Assembly: GCA_910578865.1 (NCBI GenBank)
Contig: CAJTRM010000006.1
Location: forward strand, 62,001 to 126,000
DNA: 64,000 nt
Direction of reading: 5' to 3'
From: an uncultured Dorea sp.
GTDB lineage: Bacteria; Bacillota_A; Clostridia; Lachnospirales; Lachnospiraceae
The stretch's first letter is position 1, and each line of letters starts with the position of its first letter. The translations under genes and the position numbers were made by a program. The notes beneath the pieces are model-generated. The model saw only the letters and a list, made by a program, of their open reading frames with translations. It ran no database searches and was not told the DNA's origin. Shown in pieces: positions 33,097-41,715 of this stretch.

Positions 33097-33226
33097 TGTG
33101 TGTCAGGCATTTACCCGAATTCAAATTCACATATAATTTGTCATGTCTTCCGCAGCATTTTTTAAATTCCTTGCCCGAACCACACGGGCAAGGATCATTA
33201 GGATAAATTTTCTTAGAAGCGTATTT
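33071..33226 (-). pseudogene. SEC-C motif gene remnant
   Basis: On the minus strand an open frame reads SKKIYPNDPCPCGSGKEF then KKCCGRHDK (motif core at 33149-33199). This is the zinc-binding SEC-C signature found at protein C-termini (SecA, YchJ-like and many small proteins). An in-frame stop (33227-33229) lies just upstream, and no start codon or ribosome site precedes the motif, so only the 3' end of a gene is left. Its end overlaps the tail of the TipAS gene on the other strand. Confidence 0.6.
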
Positions 33227-33285
33227 TTATTTGCATGATTTCTAGGCACCGTTTTACACATTTTCACTGTTGCAAAATTTCAAAA

Positions 33286-33313
33286 AGGGCTTCCCGATTT
33301 CTCGGAAAGCCCT
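33286..33313 (-). terminator. Intrinsic terminator of tuf / str operon
   Basis: On the minus strand AGGGCTTTCCGAG pairs with CGGGAAGCCCT and is followed by TTTTTGAAATTTTG, 22 bases past the tuf stop. Confidence 0.85.
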
Positions 33314-33335
33314 ATAAAATCTAACTTTTTATTGA

Positions 33336-34529
33336 TTACTCAACGATAGTAGCAACCCTACCTGAACCAACTGTTCTACCACCCTCACGGATAGCGAAAC
33401 GAAGTCCCTGCTCCATAGCAACTGGGTGAATCAGTTCGATAGACATCTCTACGTTATCGCCAGGCATACACATCTCTACGCCGTCCGGAAGGTTACATAC
33501 ACCTGTAACATCTGTTGTTCTGAAATAGAACTGTGGACGGTAGTTGTTGAAGAATGGAGTATGACGTCCACCCTCGTCCTTTGTCAGTACGTAAACCTGA
33601 GCTGTAAATTTCTTGTGGCATGTTACAGAACCTGGTTTAACAAGAACCTGTCCTCTTTCGATGTCTGTTCTCTGAACACCACGAAGAAGAGCACCGATGT
33701 TGTCTCCTGCCTGAGCCTCGTCAAGAAGCTTACGGAACATCTCAACACCTGTTACAACAGTCTTTCTTGTCTCCTCGCTGATACCAACGATCTCTACTTC
33801 GTCAGATACATGAAGAACACCACGCTCTACTCTACCAGTAGCAACTGTTCCACGTCCTGTGATAGAGAATACGTCCTCTATAGGCATAAGGAACGGCTGA
33901 TCTGTTGCACGCTGTGGATCTGGAATATAGCTGTCAACTGCAGCCATCAGTTCCATAACCTTGTCGCCCCACTCTCCGCTTGGATCCTCAAGAGCCTTCA
34001 GAGCAGATCCCTGGATGATCGGTGTGTCATCTCCCGGGAACTCATACTCGTCAAGAAGCTCACGAATCTCCATCTCTACTAACTCAAGAAGTTCCTCATC
34101 ATCAACCATATCACATTTGTTCATGAATACTACGATATAAGGAACGCCTACCTGACGGGAAAGCAGGATATGCTCTCTTGTCTGAGCCATAACACCGTCA
34201 GTAGCAGCAACTACAAGGATAGCGCCGTCCATCTGAGCAGCACCTGTGATCATGTTCTTAACGTAGTCAGCATGTCCTGGACAGTCAACGTGAGCGTAGT
34301 GACGGTTCTCTGTCTCATACTCAACGTGAGCTGTAGAAATTGTGATTCCACGCTCTCTCTCTTCCGGAGCCTTGTCGATGTTCTCGAAATCTACGGCAGC
34401 GTTACCAGCTACTCTTTCAGAAAGAGTCTTTGTAATAGCAGCTGTCAATGTTGTCTTACCGTGGTCAACGTGACCGATTGTACCAATATTACAATGTGGT
34501 TTTGTTCTTTCAAATTTAGCCTTTGCCAT
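33336..34529 (-). CDS. tuf: Elongation factor Tu
   Basis: 397 residues, the usual length. It delivers aminoacyl-tRNA to the ribosome. G-domain motifs: GHVDHGKT (P-loop), DCPGHADYVKNMITGAAQMDG, NKCD and SALKALED. The C-terminal EGGRTVGSGRVATIVE is the family end. ATG at 34529 (MAKAKFERTKPH) has AGGAGG 10 bases upstream; an in-frame codon eleven residues earlier is not the start. It is last in the str operon and has its own promoter in front. Confidence 0.98.
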   Translation of the reverse strand: MAKAKFERTKPHCNIGTIGHVDHGKTTLTAAITKTLSERVAGNAAVDFENIDKAPEERERGITISTAHVEYETENRHYAHVDCPGHADYVKNMITGAAQMDGAILVVAATDGVMAQTREHILLSRQVGVPYIVVFMNKCDMVDDEELLELVEMEIRELLDEYEFPGDDTPIIQGSALKALEDPSGEWGDKVMELMAAVDSYIPDPQRATDQPFLMPIEDVFSITGRGTVATGRVERGVLHVSDEVEIVGISEETRKTVVTGVEMFRKLLDEAQAGDNIGALLRGVQRTDIERGQVLVKPGSVTCHKKFTAQVYVLTKDEGGRHTPFFNNYRPQFYFRTTDVTGVCNLPDGVEMCMPGDNVEMSIELIHPVAMEQGLRFAIREGGRTVGSGRVATIVE

Positions 34530-34600
34530 TTTGAATATCCTCCTTATTATAGCGCCTTTCAAGGCAGTTTTTAATAATCTACGTTACTCGGCTATCTCTG

Positions 34601-34629
34601 ATTATATTTCAAATCAGGCAGTTTTTCAA
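34601..34629 (-). promoter_or_regulatory. Internal tuf promoter
   Basis: On the minus strand, -35 TTGAAA (34624-34629), 17-bp spacer, -10 TATAAT (34601-34606), between fusA and tuf. It would add tuf transcripts to those from the rpsL promoter. Confidence 0.7.
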
Positions 34630-34646
34630 GCCTTTTTACTATTTAA

Positions 34647-36764
34647 TTAATCATTTTTGCTGGATAATACCTTTTCCTGTACAGATTTCGGAACCGGCTC
34701 ATATTTCTCGAAGAACATTGAGTAGTTTCCGCGTCCCTGTGTTCTGGAACGAAGGTCTGTAGAGTATCCGAACATTTCTGATAACGGAACATATCCCCGT
34801 ACGATCTTACCGCCGCCAAGATCATCCATTCCTTCAATACGGCCACGGCGTGAGTTAATATCACCGATAACATCACCCATGTACTCTTCCGGCATCGTTA
34901 CTTCAACCTTCATGATAGGCTCAAGAAGCACCGGAGCCGCCTTCTTCATAGCATCCTTAAATGCCAGAGATCCGGCAATGTGGAATGCCATCTCGCTGGA
35001 ATCGACTTCATGGTAGGAACCGTCATACACGTTCGCTTTCAGTCCCACAACAGGGAAGCCTCCGAGTATACCTGACTGCATTGCCTCTTCAATACCTTCT
35101 CCAATCTTCGGAATGTATTCCTTCGGAATCGCTCCTCCGACTACAGTAGACTCGAAGAAGAAAGTCTCTTCGCCGTTGATGTCCATTGGCTCGAATTTAA
35201 CTTTACAGTGTCCGTACTGTCCACGTCCGCCGGACTGTTTTGCATACTTGCTGTCAACCTCAACTGCCTTTGTAAATGCTTCCTTGTAAGCAACCTGAGG
35301 AGCACCTACGTTAGCCTCCACCTTAAATTCACGCAGAAGCCTGTCTACGATGATCTCCAGATGAAGCTCACCCATTCCGGCAATAATTGTCTGACCGGTT
35401 TCCTGATCAGTATGTGCGCGGAATGTCGGATCTTCTTCAGCAAGTTTTGCAAGGGACTCTCCAAGTTTACCCTGGGAAGCCTTCGTCTTCGGCTCGATCG
35501 CAAGCTCGATAACCGGCTCCGGGAACTCCATAGACTCCAGAATAACCGGATGCTGTTCATCACAGAGCGTATCACCTGTAGAAGTAAACTTAAATCCGAT
35601 CGCTGCCGCAATATCTCCGGAATATACCTTTGCAAGTTCTTCCCTCTTGTTTGCATGCATCTGGAGGATACGTCCTACACGCTCCTTTTTGCCTTTTGAT
35701 GCATTCAGTACATAGGAACCGGAATTCATAGTACCGGAATACACCCTGAAATATGCCAGCTTACCTACAAACGGGTCTGTCATAATCTTAAATGCAAGCG
35801 CTGAGAAAGGCTCCTCATCAGAAGAATGCCTTACCGTATCATTTCCATCGTCATCAACACCCTGAATCGGCGGAATGTCAAGTGGAGACGGCATAAATTC
35901 AACCACGGCATCCAAAAGCTTCTGTACGCCTTTATTCCTGTAAGCAGTTCCGCAGCATACCGGAACAGCTGTACATTCACAAGTTGCCTTTCTTAATACT
36001 GCTTTCAATTCATCAACTGACGGCTCTTCCCCTTCCAGGTACGCCATCATCAAATCATCATCCAACTCACAGATCTTTTCAACCAGTTCTGTGCGGTAAA
36101 GCTCTGCATCATCTGCCATATCATCCGGAATATCTGTGATAGAGATGTCATCTCCCTTATCATCGTTATAGATATATGCCTTCATCTCGAAAAGGTCAAC
36201 AATTCCTTTAAATTCATCTTCTTTTCCGATCGGAAGCTGGATACAAATTGCATTCTTACCTAATCTGGTCTTAATCTGCTCTACTGCACCATAAAAGTTG
36301 GCACCCAGGATATCCATCTTGTTGATAAATGCCATTCTTGGTACATTGTATGTGTCTGCCTGACGCCATACATTCTCTGACTGCGGCTCAACTCCGCCTT
36401 TTGCACAAAATACGCCTACTGCGCCGTCAAGTACGCGAAGTGAACGCTCTACCTCTACTGTGAAGTCAACGTGTCCCGGAGTATCAATGATATTGATACG
36501 GTGCTCCAGCGCACCCTCTTTGGGCTTACAGTTCTCCTGCAGCGTCCAGTGACATGTTGTAGCCGCGGAAGTGATCGTAATACCTCTCTCCTGTTCCTGC
36601 GCCATCCAGTCCATAGTAGCAGTACCTTCGTGAGTATCACCAATTTTGTGATTAACACCGGTATAGTATAAAATACGCTCTGTCGTTGTTGTTTTACCAG
36701 CATCGATATGAGCCATAATACCGATATTTCTAGTTCTATCTAATGGGTATTCTCTTCCTGCCAT
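34647..36764 (-). CDS. fusA: Elongation factor G
   Basis: 705 residues. GTPase that drives ribosomal translocation. AHIDAGKTTTTERILYYTG (P-loop), RGITITSAATTC (switch I), DTPGHVDFTVEVERSLRVLDGAV and NKMDILGANF are intact; domains II-V follow, ending SGILGGFPV and YSTDLRSRTQGRGNYSMFFEKYE. It lies 17 bases after rpsG, with AGGAGGCAAC before the ATG. Confidence 0.98.
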   Translation of the reverse strand: MAGREYPLDRTRNIGIMAHIDAGKTTTTERILYYTGVNHKIGDTHEGTATMDWMAQEQERGITITSAATTCHWTLQENCKPKEGALEHRINIIDTPGHVDFTVEVERSLRVLDGAVGVFCAKGGVEPQSENVWRQADTYNVPRMAFINKMDILGANFYGAVEQIKTRLGKNAICIQLPIGKEDEFKGIVDLFEMKAYIYNDDKGDDISITDIPDDMADDAELYRTELVEKICELDDDLMMAYLEGEEPSVDELKAVLRKATCECTAVPVCCGTAYRNKGVQKLLDAVVEFMPSPLDIPPIQGVDDDGNDTVRHSSDEEPFSALAFKIMTDPFVGKLAYFRVYSGTMNSGSYVLNASKGKKERVGRILQMHANKREELAKVYSGDIAAAIGFKFTSTGDTLCDEQHPVILESMEFPEPVIELAIEPKTKASQGKLGESLAKLAEEDPTFRAHTDQETGQTIIAGMGELHLEIIVDRLLREFKVEANVGAPQVAYKEAFTKAVEVDSKYAKQSGGRGQYGHCKVKFEPMDINGEETFFFESTVVGGAIPKEYIPKIGEGIEEAMQSGILGGFPVVGLKANVYDGSYHEVDSSEMAFHIAGSLAFKDAMKKAAPVLLEPIMKVEVTMPEEYMGDVIGDINSRRGRIEGMDDLGGGKIVRGYVPLSEMFGYSTDLRSRTQGRGNYSMFFEKYEPVPKSVQEKVLSSKND

Positions 36765-36781
36765 TGTTGCCTCCTAATAAT

Positions 36782-37252
36782 TTAGAAACGGTAGTGAGCA
36801 AATGCTTTATTTGCCTCTGCCATTTTGTGCATGTCTTCTTTACGCTTTACAGATGCACCGGTATTGTTCGCCGCATCCATAATCTCGTTTGCCAGTCTTT
36901 CCTGCATTGTCTTCTCGCCTCTTTTGCGTGAAAACATTGTCAGCCAGCGAAGCCCTAAAGCCTGTCTTCTGTCAGCTCTTACTTCGATCGGCACCTGGTA
37001 TGTTGCTCCACCGATACGTCTTGCCTTTACCTCGAGCACCGGCATGATATTATTCATTGCCTCCTCGAACACTTCAATTGCAGGCTTATCGGATTTCGCA
37101 GCAATTCTTTCAAATGCTCCATATACAATCTTCTGCGCTACACCCTTCTTACCATCAAGCATGATATTGTTGATAAGCTTTGTAACCACTTTATTATTGT
37201 ATAATGGATCTGCTAATACGTCTCTTTTCTGAGTATGTCCTTTACGTGGCAC
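36782..37252 (-). CDS. rpsG: 30S ribosomal protein S7
   Basis: 156 residues. Primary 16S rRNA binder that organises the 30S head. PRKGHTQKRDVLADPLYNNKVVTKLINN and GGATYQVPIEVRADRRQALGLRWL are S7 signatures. The start is GTG at 37252 (MPRKGH...), with AAGGAGGGAAGAACC before it; an ATG seven codons upstream would overlap the ribosome site. Second gene of the str operon. Confidence 0.97.
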   Translation of the reverse strand: MPRKGHTQKRDVLADPLYNNKVVTKLINNIMLDGKKGVAQKIVYGAFERIAAKSDKPAIEVFEEAMNNIMPVLEVKARRIGGATYQVPIEVRADRRQALGLRWLTMFSRKRGEKTMQERLANEIMDAANNTGASVKRKEDMHKMAEANKAFAHYRF

Positions 37253-37423
37253 GGTTCTTCCCTCCTTAAACATTGTTTGATTAATTCATCGGTACTCACA
37301 TGTGTCTCTCTGATGATCATGTGCAGCGCTGGGCATAAAGTTCATTGTGCTAAGACCTGCTTAGCCTCTGTATACCTTGCAGCTTACTCAATCATAGTTC
37401 TGTTTGTGAATATTTTTAATTAT

Positions 37424-37846
37424 TTACTTTTTAGCGTCTTTCGGCCTTTTTGCACCGTATTTGGAACGTGCCTGTCTTCTCTTTGCAACACCTGCTGTAT
37501 CAAGTGTTCCTCTGACAATATGATAACGTGTACCCGGAAGGTCCTTTACTCTTCCTCCGCGGATCAGGACAACACTATGCTCCTGAAGGTTATGTCCTTC
37601 ACCCGGAATATAGCTTGTTACTTCAATACCGTTAGACAGACGTACTCTAGCAATCTTTCTGAGCGCTGAGTTCGGTTTCTTCGGTGTTGCAGTCTTAACA
37701 GCTGTACATACACCTCTCTTCTGAGGAGCGGATGTATCTGTGCTCCTTTTTCTTAAAGAGTTGTAACCTTTCTGAAGTGCCGGAGCAGTAGATTTCTTTA
37801 CAGATGTCTGACGTCCTTTCTTAACTAACTGGTTAAATGTTGGCAT
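37424..37846 (-). CDS. rpsL: 30S ribosomal protein S12
   Basis: 140 residues. Decoding-centre protein. MPTFNQLVKKGRQTSVKKSTAPALQ at the N-terminus; KKPNSALRKIARVRL and PGEGHNLQEHSVVLIRGGRVKDLPG contain the lysines altered in streptomycin-resistant strains, here in wild-type context (TPKKPNS and RVKDLPG). AGGAGGTGAAAGAG precedes the ATG. It is first in the str operon. Confidence 0.98.
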   Translation of the reverse strand: MPTFNQLVKKGRQTSVKKSTAPALQKGYNSLRKRSTDTSAPQKRGVCTAVKTATPKKPNSALRKIARVRLSNGIEVTSYIPGEGHNLQEHSVVLIRGGRVKDLPGTRYHIVRGTLDTAGVAKRRQARSKYGAKRPKDAKK

Positions 37847-37936
37847 TCTCTTTCACCTCCTATGAATTTAATAAGCTGCGTTATTTAATAAATATCGGCG
37901 CATAAAAACATGATGCATTTTCATGCACGCTTAAAC

Positions 37937-37965
37937 AGTTTATTACGAAATCCCCCTGTTGTCAA
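37937..37965 (-). promoter_or_regulatory. str operon (rpsL) promoter
   Basis: On the minus strand, TTGACA (37960-37965), 17-bp spacer, TAAACT (37937-37942), about 90 bases before the rpsL ATG. The leader contains a small TGCATGAAAATGCA hairpin. Confidence 0.65.
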
Positions 37966-37992
37966 GGGATTTTCTATGTTTTTATATTAACA

Positions 37993-38919
37993 TTACTCCA
38001 GATCTTTCTCCCACAAATCAGCCGGATACACTCCGTTTTTAATCAATTGTGCAAATTCTTCCTGCACTGCCTGTTTATCTTCCTGATAAGTGATGCCAAA
38101 CCATTGGTCGTTGGTTTTCAGTATCTTTACGCTTGCCGCCCGATCCTTGATCATCTGATCAATGACCGTGGGAAGCAAATACTCTGTCTCTCCTGCTTCG
38201 CCTCCAAGGTTTTCCAAAAATCTTTCAAACCCGGCTTCCAGCTCATCGATAAACTGCGGCGGCGCTGCCCACATATTCATTGATACACATTCCAACGGCT
38301 GGATCCACTCGCTCACTTCAGGATTGTCACATACAATCCGCCCGTTTTCTTCTTTAATCCCATAAGTCTCTATAACCTGGGCAAGATACTGTCCCGAAGT
38401 TTTGCATACGCCTCTCGTAACAGTTCCATTGGCGCTGAGTGTATTTTTCAGCAAAAATCCCGCCATTGCCATAGGAAGGCCTTCTCCTGATTTTTCATGA
38501 GATACCAGAAAGTTATGAAGCTTTACAAAAGCCTCTTTTCCATAATAGTCATCTGCATTAATGATTACGAATGGTTCTTTTACCACACCTCTGCAGCACA
38601 AGATCGCATGGCCGGTCCCCCACGGTTTCTTTCTGGCTTTTGCCAATTCTTTGTACGGCTCCGGAACATCTGAAGTCTCTTGACAGACATATTCCACTTC
38701 TATCTGTTCTTTGATACGGCTGCCGATGGCGGCATGAAACTTGTCCTCAATCTCTTTTCGTATGATAAATACAACCTTATCAAATCCTGCTTCCTTCGCA
38801 TCATATATAGAATAATCCATAATCATCTCGCCATTCGCACCCATTCTTGCGAGCTGCTTAATTCCCTTGCCATACCTGGAGCCTATTCCGGCTGCCAGAA
38901 TCACTAACGTTGTTTTCAT
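37993..38919 (-). CDS. Nucleotidyltransferase family protein (sugar-1-phosphate type)
   Basis: 308 residues. The N-terminal signature LAAGIGSRYGKGIKQL is a variant of the GxGTRL-KP motif, KPWGTGHAILCC follows near residue 98, and VIINADDYYGKEAF marks the metal-binding Asp. Likely makes an NDP-sugar from a sugar-1-phosphate and NTP. It is a paralogue of the gene at 47969-48898, with the same GSRYG, KPWGTxHA and NADDYYG blocks and a similar C-terminus (GVYPADLWE). It follows an HD-domain gene by 50 bases and sits directly upstream of the rpsL promoter. Confidence 0.82.
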   Translation of the reverse strand: MKTTLVILAAGIGSRYGKGIKQLARMGANGEMIMDYSIYDAKEAGFDKVVFIIRKEIEDKFHAAIGSRIKEQIEVEYVCQETSDVPEPYKELAKARKKPWGTGHAILCCRGVVKEPFVIINADDYYGKEAFVKLHNFLVSHEKSGEGLPMAMAGFLLKNTLSANGTVTRGVCKTSGQYLAQVIETYGIKEENGRIVCDNPEVSEWIQPLECVSMNMWAAPPQFIDELEAGFERFLENLGGEAGETEYLLPTVIDQMIKDRAASVKILKTNDQWFGITYQEDKQAVQEEFAQLIKNGVYPADLWEKDLE

Positions 38920-38969
38920 ATATCTTTCCGCTTCCTCTCACAGTTTATACAGGCTCATCGGCGCTGCCG

Positions 38970-39533
38970 CTAAAGTCCAAGCACGTCCGCAATCGCTCCC
39001 ATCTCTTCCAGTGCCACATCTATCAGTTCATCCAGGCTCAGTCCGGTGAATTCAATGGCTTCCATATAGTCTCTGTTTGCTCCGGACGCGAATCTCATTT
39101 CATTGAAACGCTTCATAACCGACTTATGTTTTACACTGGCAATCTTTTTGTCCGGATAAATCTGAGCCACAGCTTTTACAAACCCGCTCATCGGATCTGC
39201 TGCCAGAAGTGCATATTCAATCTTAGTCTTCGCCTTTTTGCCGCACTTCGGATTATGTGCACAGATAGCCTCAAACAGCACCTTATCCTCCACACCTTCT
39301 TTTTTCAGGATCTCAACCGACGTAGGCCCGTGCACACTCATATCGTTACGCCAGTCACACTGTTCTTCATCCAGATCATGTAAAAGCCCTGCAATCCCCC
39401 AATACTCTACCTCTTCCGGCGCGAGACGTTTGGCCAGGCCCTTCATGATTGCTTCCACTGCATAGGAATGTATAATATAATTCTCACCCTTCATATATTT
39501 CATTAAAATCTCATGCGCCTGCTCCCTGTTCAT
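38970..39533 (-). CDS. HD-domain hydrolase
   Basis: 187 residues. HD metal-site residues appear as IIHSYAVEAI (His), LLHDLDEEQ (His-Asp), VHGPTSVEILKK, and LLAADPMSGF (Asp). Such proteins act on nucleotides or phosphorylated metabolites; substrate unknown. It is 50 bases upstream of the nucleotidyltransferase gene and probably co-transcribed with it. Confidence 0.82.
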   Translation of the reverse strand: MNREQAHEILMKYMKGENYIIHSYAVEAIMKGLAKRLAPEEVEYWGIAGLLHDLDEEQCDWRNDMSVHGPTSVEILKKEGVEDKVLFEAICAHNPKCGKKAKTKIEYALLAADPMSGFVKAVAQIYPDKKIASVKHKSVMKRFNEMRFASGANRDYMEAIEFTGLSLDELIDVALEEMGAIADVLGL

Positions 39534-39607
39534 CTACAAATCCTCCTACTCAAATCTTCTGTATCTGGGCATAATTGTAACATACTACCTGCTTATTGTG
39601 AAGTTCA

Positions 39608-40828
39608 TTATTTATCTGAACTCAGCATTTTCTGTACATCCTTATCCTCCAGATTTTCTTTTGTAACCCACACATATCCGGTATCAATATACGCTTCATT
39701 CCCAAGGGAAAGTGCCGCCCTGGAAGCAGCGATCACGGCAGCATATCCCATTCCAAACGGATTCTGTACAACCAGACCGTCAACCTTGCCGTCACGCAGC
39801 ATCTCAATCTGCTCATCGTCCGCATCAAAGCCCACTACCATAACATCCTCTTTCTCAATACGATCCAGCCCATGGACGATAGCTTTCACTGCATCTCCGC
39901 TCGTACCATAACAGCCTTTTAAGTCCGGATGCTTCGACAGCACATAATCTATCACCTCTTCCTCGGTGATACTCTCTGGATCAGTCACCTCTTCTCCTCC
40001 AAGGAATCCCGGTTCTTCTCCGCCCCTTTGGTAAGTCCCCGCATCCATCTCTGCTGCAATCGCTTCCTGCCACGGTTTCAGATCATCCATATAATAGATG
40101 TCTGCAATCGTTATTCCTGAATAATTCCGGCGAATCTGATTTTCAAAAGTACCTTCCCGCTCCTTGGCAGTTTTCGATTTGGAATCATGGGCAAAGATTA
40201 CCACTTCCCCAGACGCGCTCATCTGTTCTGCGAGCCGATCCGCAGCGACACTGGCGCTCTCTGTATTATCGGTCGATACGGTCGCCATAAGCCCCTGATA
40301 ATCACTCCCTGAATCAAATGCCACCACCGGTATGCCGCTGTCAGACGCCAGGTCAAACTGCACGCCGCACGCCTGCTCGTCTACAATAGAAATCGCCAAC
40401 GCCACCGGATATCTGGCCAGCTCCTCATCCAGGATATTCACCTGTTCATCCACACTGTTTTCCTGGGCCGGCGCAATATAAGTTACCTTCACTTTATCTT
40501 TTCCCGTATAGCCCAGCTGGGAGTTCAGATCTTCTTCTGCCTGCTTCGCCCCTCTTTGCACTTCCTTCCAATACTGTCCATCCTCAGATTTCCCGATAAT
40601 AGAAATATAAGCGCCCTTTTCCAGCGGTAATCCATCAGCATTACCGTACGCTGCAGGCTCGATCACATCAAGCCTGGCCTGATACAGCTTTTCCGGAGCC
40701 GTCTCTTTCTTCTCATCTTCTTTTGTATTCTGAACATTGACATTATCCGCATCATTTCCGGCCGCACATCCGCCTGACAGCAAAGACAGACATAACGCCG
40801 CCACAATCCATCTTCTTCCTTTTTTCAT
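39608..40828 (-). CDS. Orphan sugar-binding lipoprotein (type 1 periplasmic-binding fold)
   Basis: 406 residues. Signal peptide with lipobox LLSGGC (Cys at residue 20) and an acidic linker. The binding-protein body is of ribose/galactose type: YISIIGKSEDGQYWKEVQRGAKQAEEDL, DEQVNILDEELARYPVALAISIVDE, IPVVAFDSG, and VMVVGFDADDEQIEMLRDGKVDGLVVQNPFGMGY. A charged 20-residue loop (GGEEVTDPESITEEEVIDYV) is inserted at about residue 290. No permease or ATPase adjoins it, so it works with a distant transporter or as a sensor input. Confidence 0.83.
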   Translation of the reverse strand: MKKGRRWIVAALCLSLLSGGCAAGNDADNVNVQNTKEDEKKETAPEKLYQARLDVIEPAAYGNADGLPLEKGAYISIIGKSEDGQYWKEVQRGAKQAEEDLNSQLGYTGKDKVKVTYIAPAQENSVDEQVNILDEELARYPVALAISIVDEQACGVQFDLASDSGIPVVAFDSGSDYQGLMATVSTDNTESASVAADRLAEQMSASGEVVIFAHDSKSKTAKEREGTFENQIRRNYSGITIADIYYMDDLKPWQEAIAAEMDAGTYQRGGEEPGFLGGEEVTDPESITEEEVIDYVLSKHPDLKGCYGTSGDAVKAIVHGLDRIEKEDVMVVGFDADDEQIEMLRDGKVDGLVVQNPFGMGYAAVIAASRAALSLGNEAYIDTGYVWVTKENLEDKDVQKMLSSDK

Positions 40829-40943
40829 TATTATTTTCTCCCGTTTTCCTGATAATTTAAGACATTGTTACCGTTCACTCTATATTCATTCTATGACCAG
40901 TAACTAAACACCAATCACTATACACCATATTCTTGAAAAAATC

Positions 40944-40972
40944 TTGAAAAATTTCTTAATTTTTAGTATGAT
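40944..40972 (+). promoter_or_regulatory. Promoter of the ferredoxin gene
   Basis: TTGAAA (40944-40949), 17-bp spacer, TATGAT (40967-40972), about 50 bases upstream of the ATG. Confidence 0.7.
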
Positions 40973-41022
40973 GATAGGGAAAGGCAAAACGTCTTACAAT
41001 CACAAAAAGGAGGTACATACCA

Positions 41023-41193
41023 ATGGCACACGTAATTAGTGATGAATGTGTTAGCTGCGGAGCTTGCGAAGCTGAATGTCCGGTAGGCGCTATCTCTCAG
41101 GGTGCAGACCATTATGAGATCGATGCTGATGCTTGTGTTGACTGTGGTGCATGTGCAGCTCAGTGTCCAACAGGAGCTATCTCTCAGGGCTAA
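41023..41193 (+). CDS. 2[4Fe-4S] ferredoxin
   Basis: 56 residues. Two CxxCxxCxxxC clusters: ECVSCGACEAECPVGA and ACVDCGACAAQCPTGA, each repeated with AISQG after it, giving near-perfect internal symmetry. Soluble low-potential electron carrier typical of clostridia, linking e.g. pyruvate:ferredoxin oxidoreductase and hydrogenase. AAGGAGGTACATACC precedes the ATG. Monocistronic between its own promoter and terminator, as expected for an abundant carrier. Confidence 0.95.
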   Translation: MAHVISDECVSCGACEAECPVGAISQGADHYEIDADACVDCGACAAQCPTGAISQG

Positions 41194-41209
41194 TAATATT
41201 TCGGGAAAT

Positions 41210-41258
41210 AAAAAAGCATTGTCCTGATCTTTTTCAGATTGAAGGACAATGCTTTTTT
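41210..41258. terminator. Terminator of the ferredoxin gene
   Basis: AAAAAAGCATTGTCCT (41210-41225) pairs with AGGACAATGCTTTTTT (41243-41258), ending in a T-run. The symmetric A-run would also stop minus-strand transcripts. Confidence 0.85.
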
Positions 41259-41280
41259 ATTTTGTCTGACCTGTTTTGAC

Positions 41281-41308
41281 TTGTTTCGCAATCTGCATAT
41301 GCTATGAT
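41281..41308 (+). promoter_or_regulatory. Promoter of the 118-residue orphan gene
   Basis: TTGTTT (41281-41286), 16-bp spacer, TATGAT (41303-41308), about 50 bases before the ATG. Confidence 0.45.
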
Positions 41309-41358
41309 AAGCCTGCCAAAGCAGACAAGCACAGCATTAATAATAAGGGGGTTTTATT

Positions 41359-41715
41359 ATGGGCAATGCATTGGAACAGTTAAAACGGGAGACTAAAGAT
41401 GATCTCAAGCTATACGGATGTATCAAAGAGTTATACGAACAGGGAGTACCTTTTTCAGAATTAAAGGCATTGATCCCGGATATCAAAAGGACCAGAGAGC
41501 AGCTGCATATGAAACGAATGCTGGAAAACAACAACGAAGTCCTTCTGTCCATGTTCAGCAAAGAAATGTCATTCCTTCTGGATGCCAAAGAACGTCAGGA
41601 AGAAGAACAGTTTAAAAAACTGGACCAGCTGATCCGGCAGCAGCAATCCTTCCGGAAATCTGCCGCCGACTGCGGTCCAGTAGAAAAATTAAAAAAATTA
41701 TTCCTGCCTGCTTAA
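41359..41715 (+). CDS. Hypothetical charged helical protein
   Basis: 118 residues, no family recognised. Soluble and mostly helical, rich in Lys, Glu, Leu and Gln: LKRETKDDLKLYGCIKELYEQ at the start, a central coiled-coil-like stretch (about residues 45-100, KRTREQLHMKRMLENNNEVL and EEEQFKKLDQLIRQQQSF), and CGPVEKLKKLFLPA at the end. AAGGGGGTTTTATT precedes the ATG. The last 18 bases overlap the 3' end of dnaB on the opposite strand. Its own promoter and ribosome site argue that it is real. Confidence 0.7.
   Translation: MGNALEQLKRETKDDLKLYGCIKELYEQGVPFSELKALIPDIKRTREQLHMKRMLENNNEVLLSMFSKEMSFLLDAKERQEEEQFKKLDQLIRQQQSFRKSAADCGPVEKLKKLFLPA

Noticed and set aside
37274..37423. A separate promoter or tRNA between rpsL and rpsG.
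   Set aside because: No consensus boxes or cloverleaf could be recognised; the 150-base gap shows nothing supportable.
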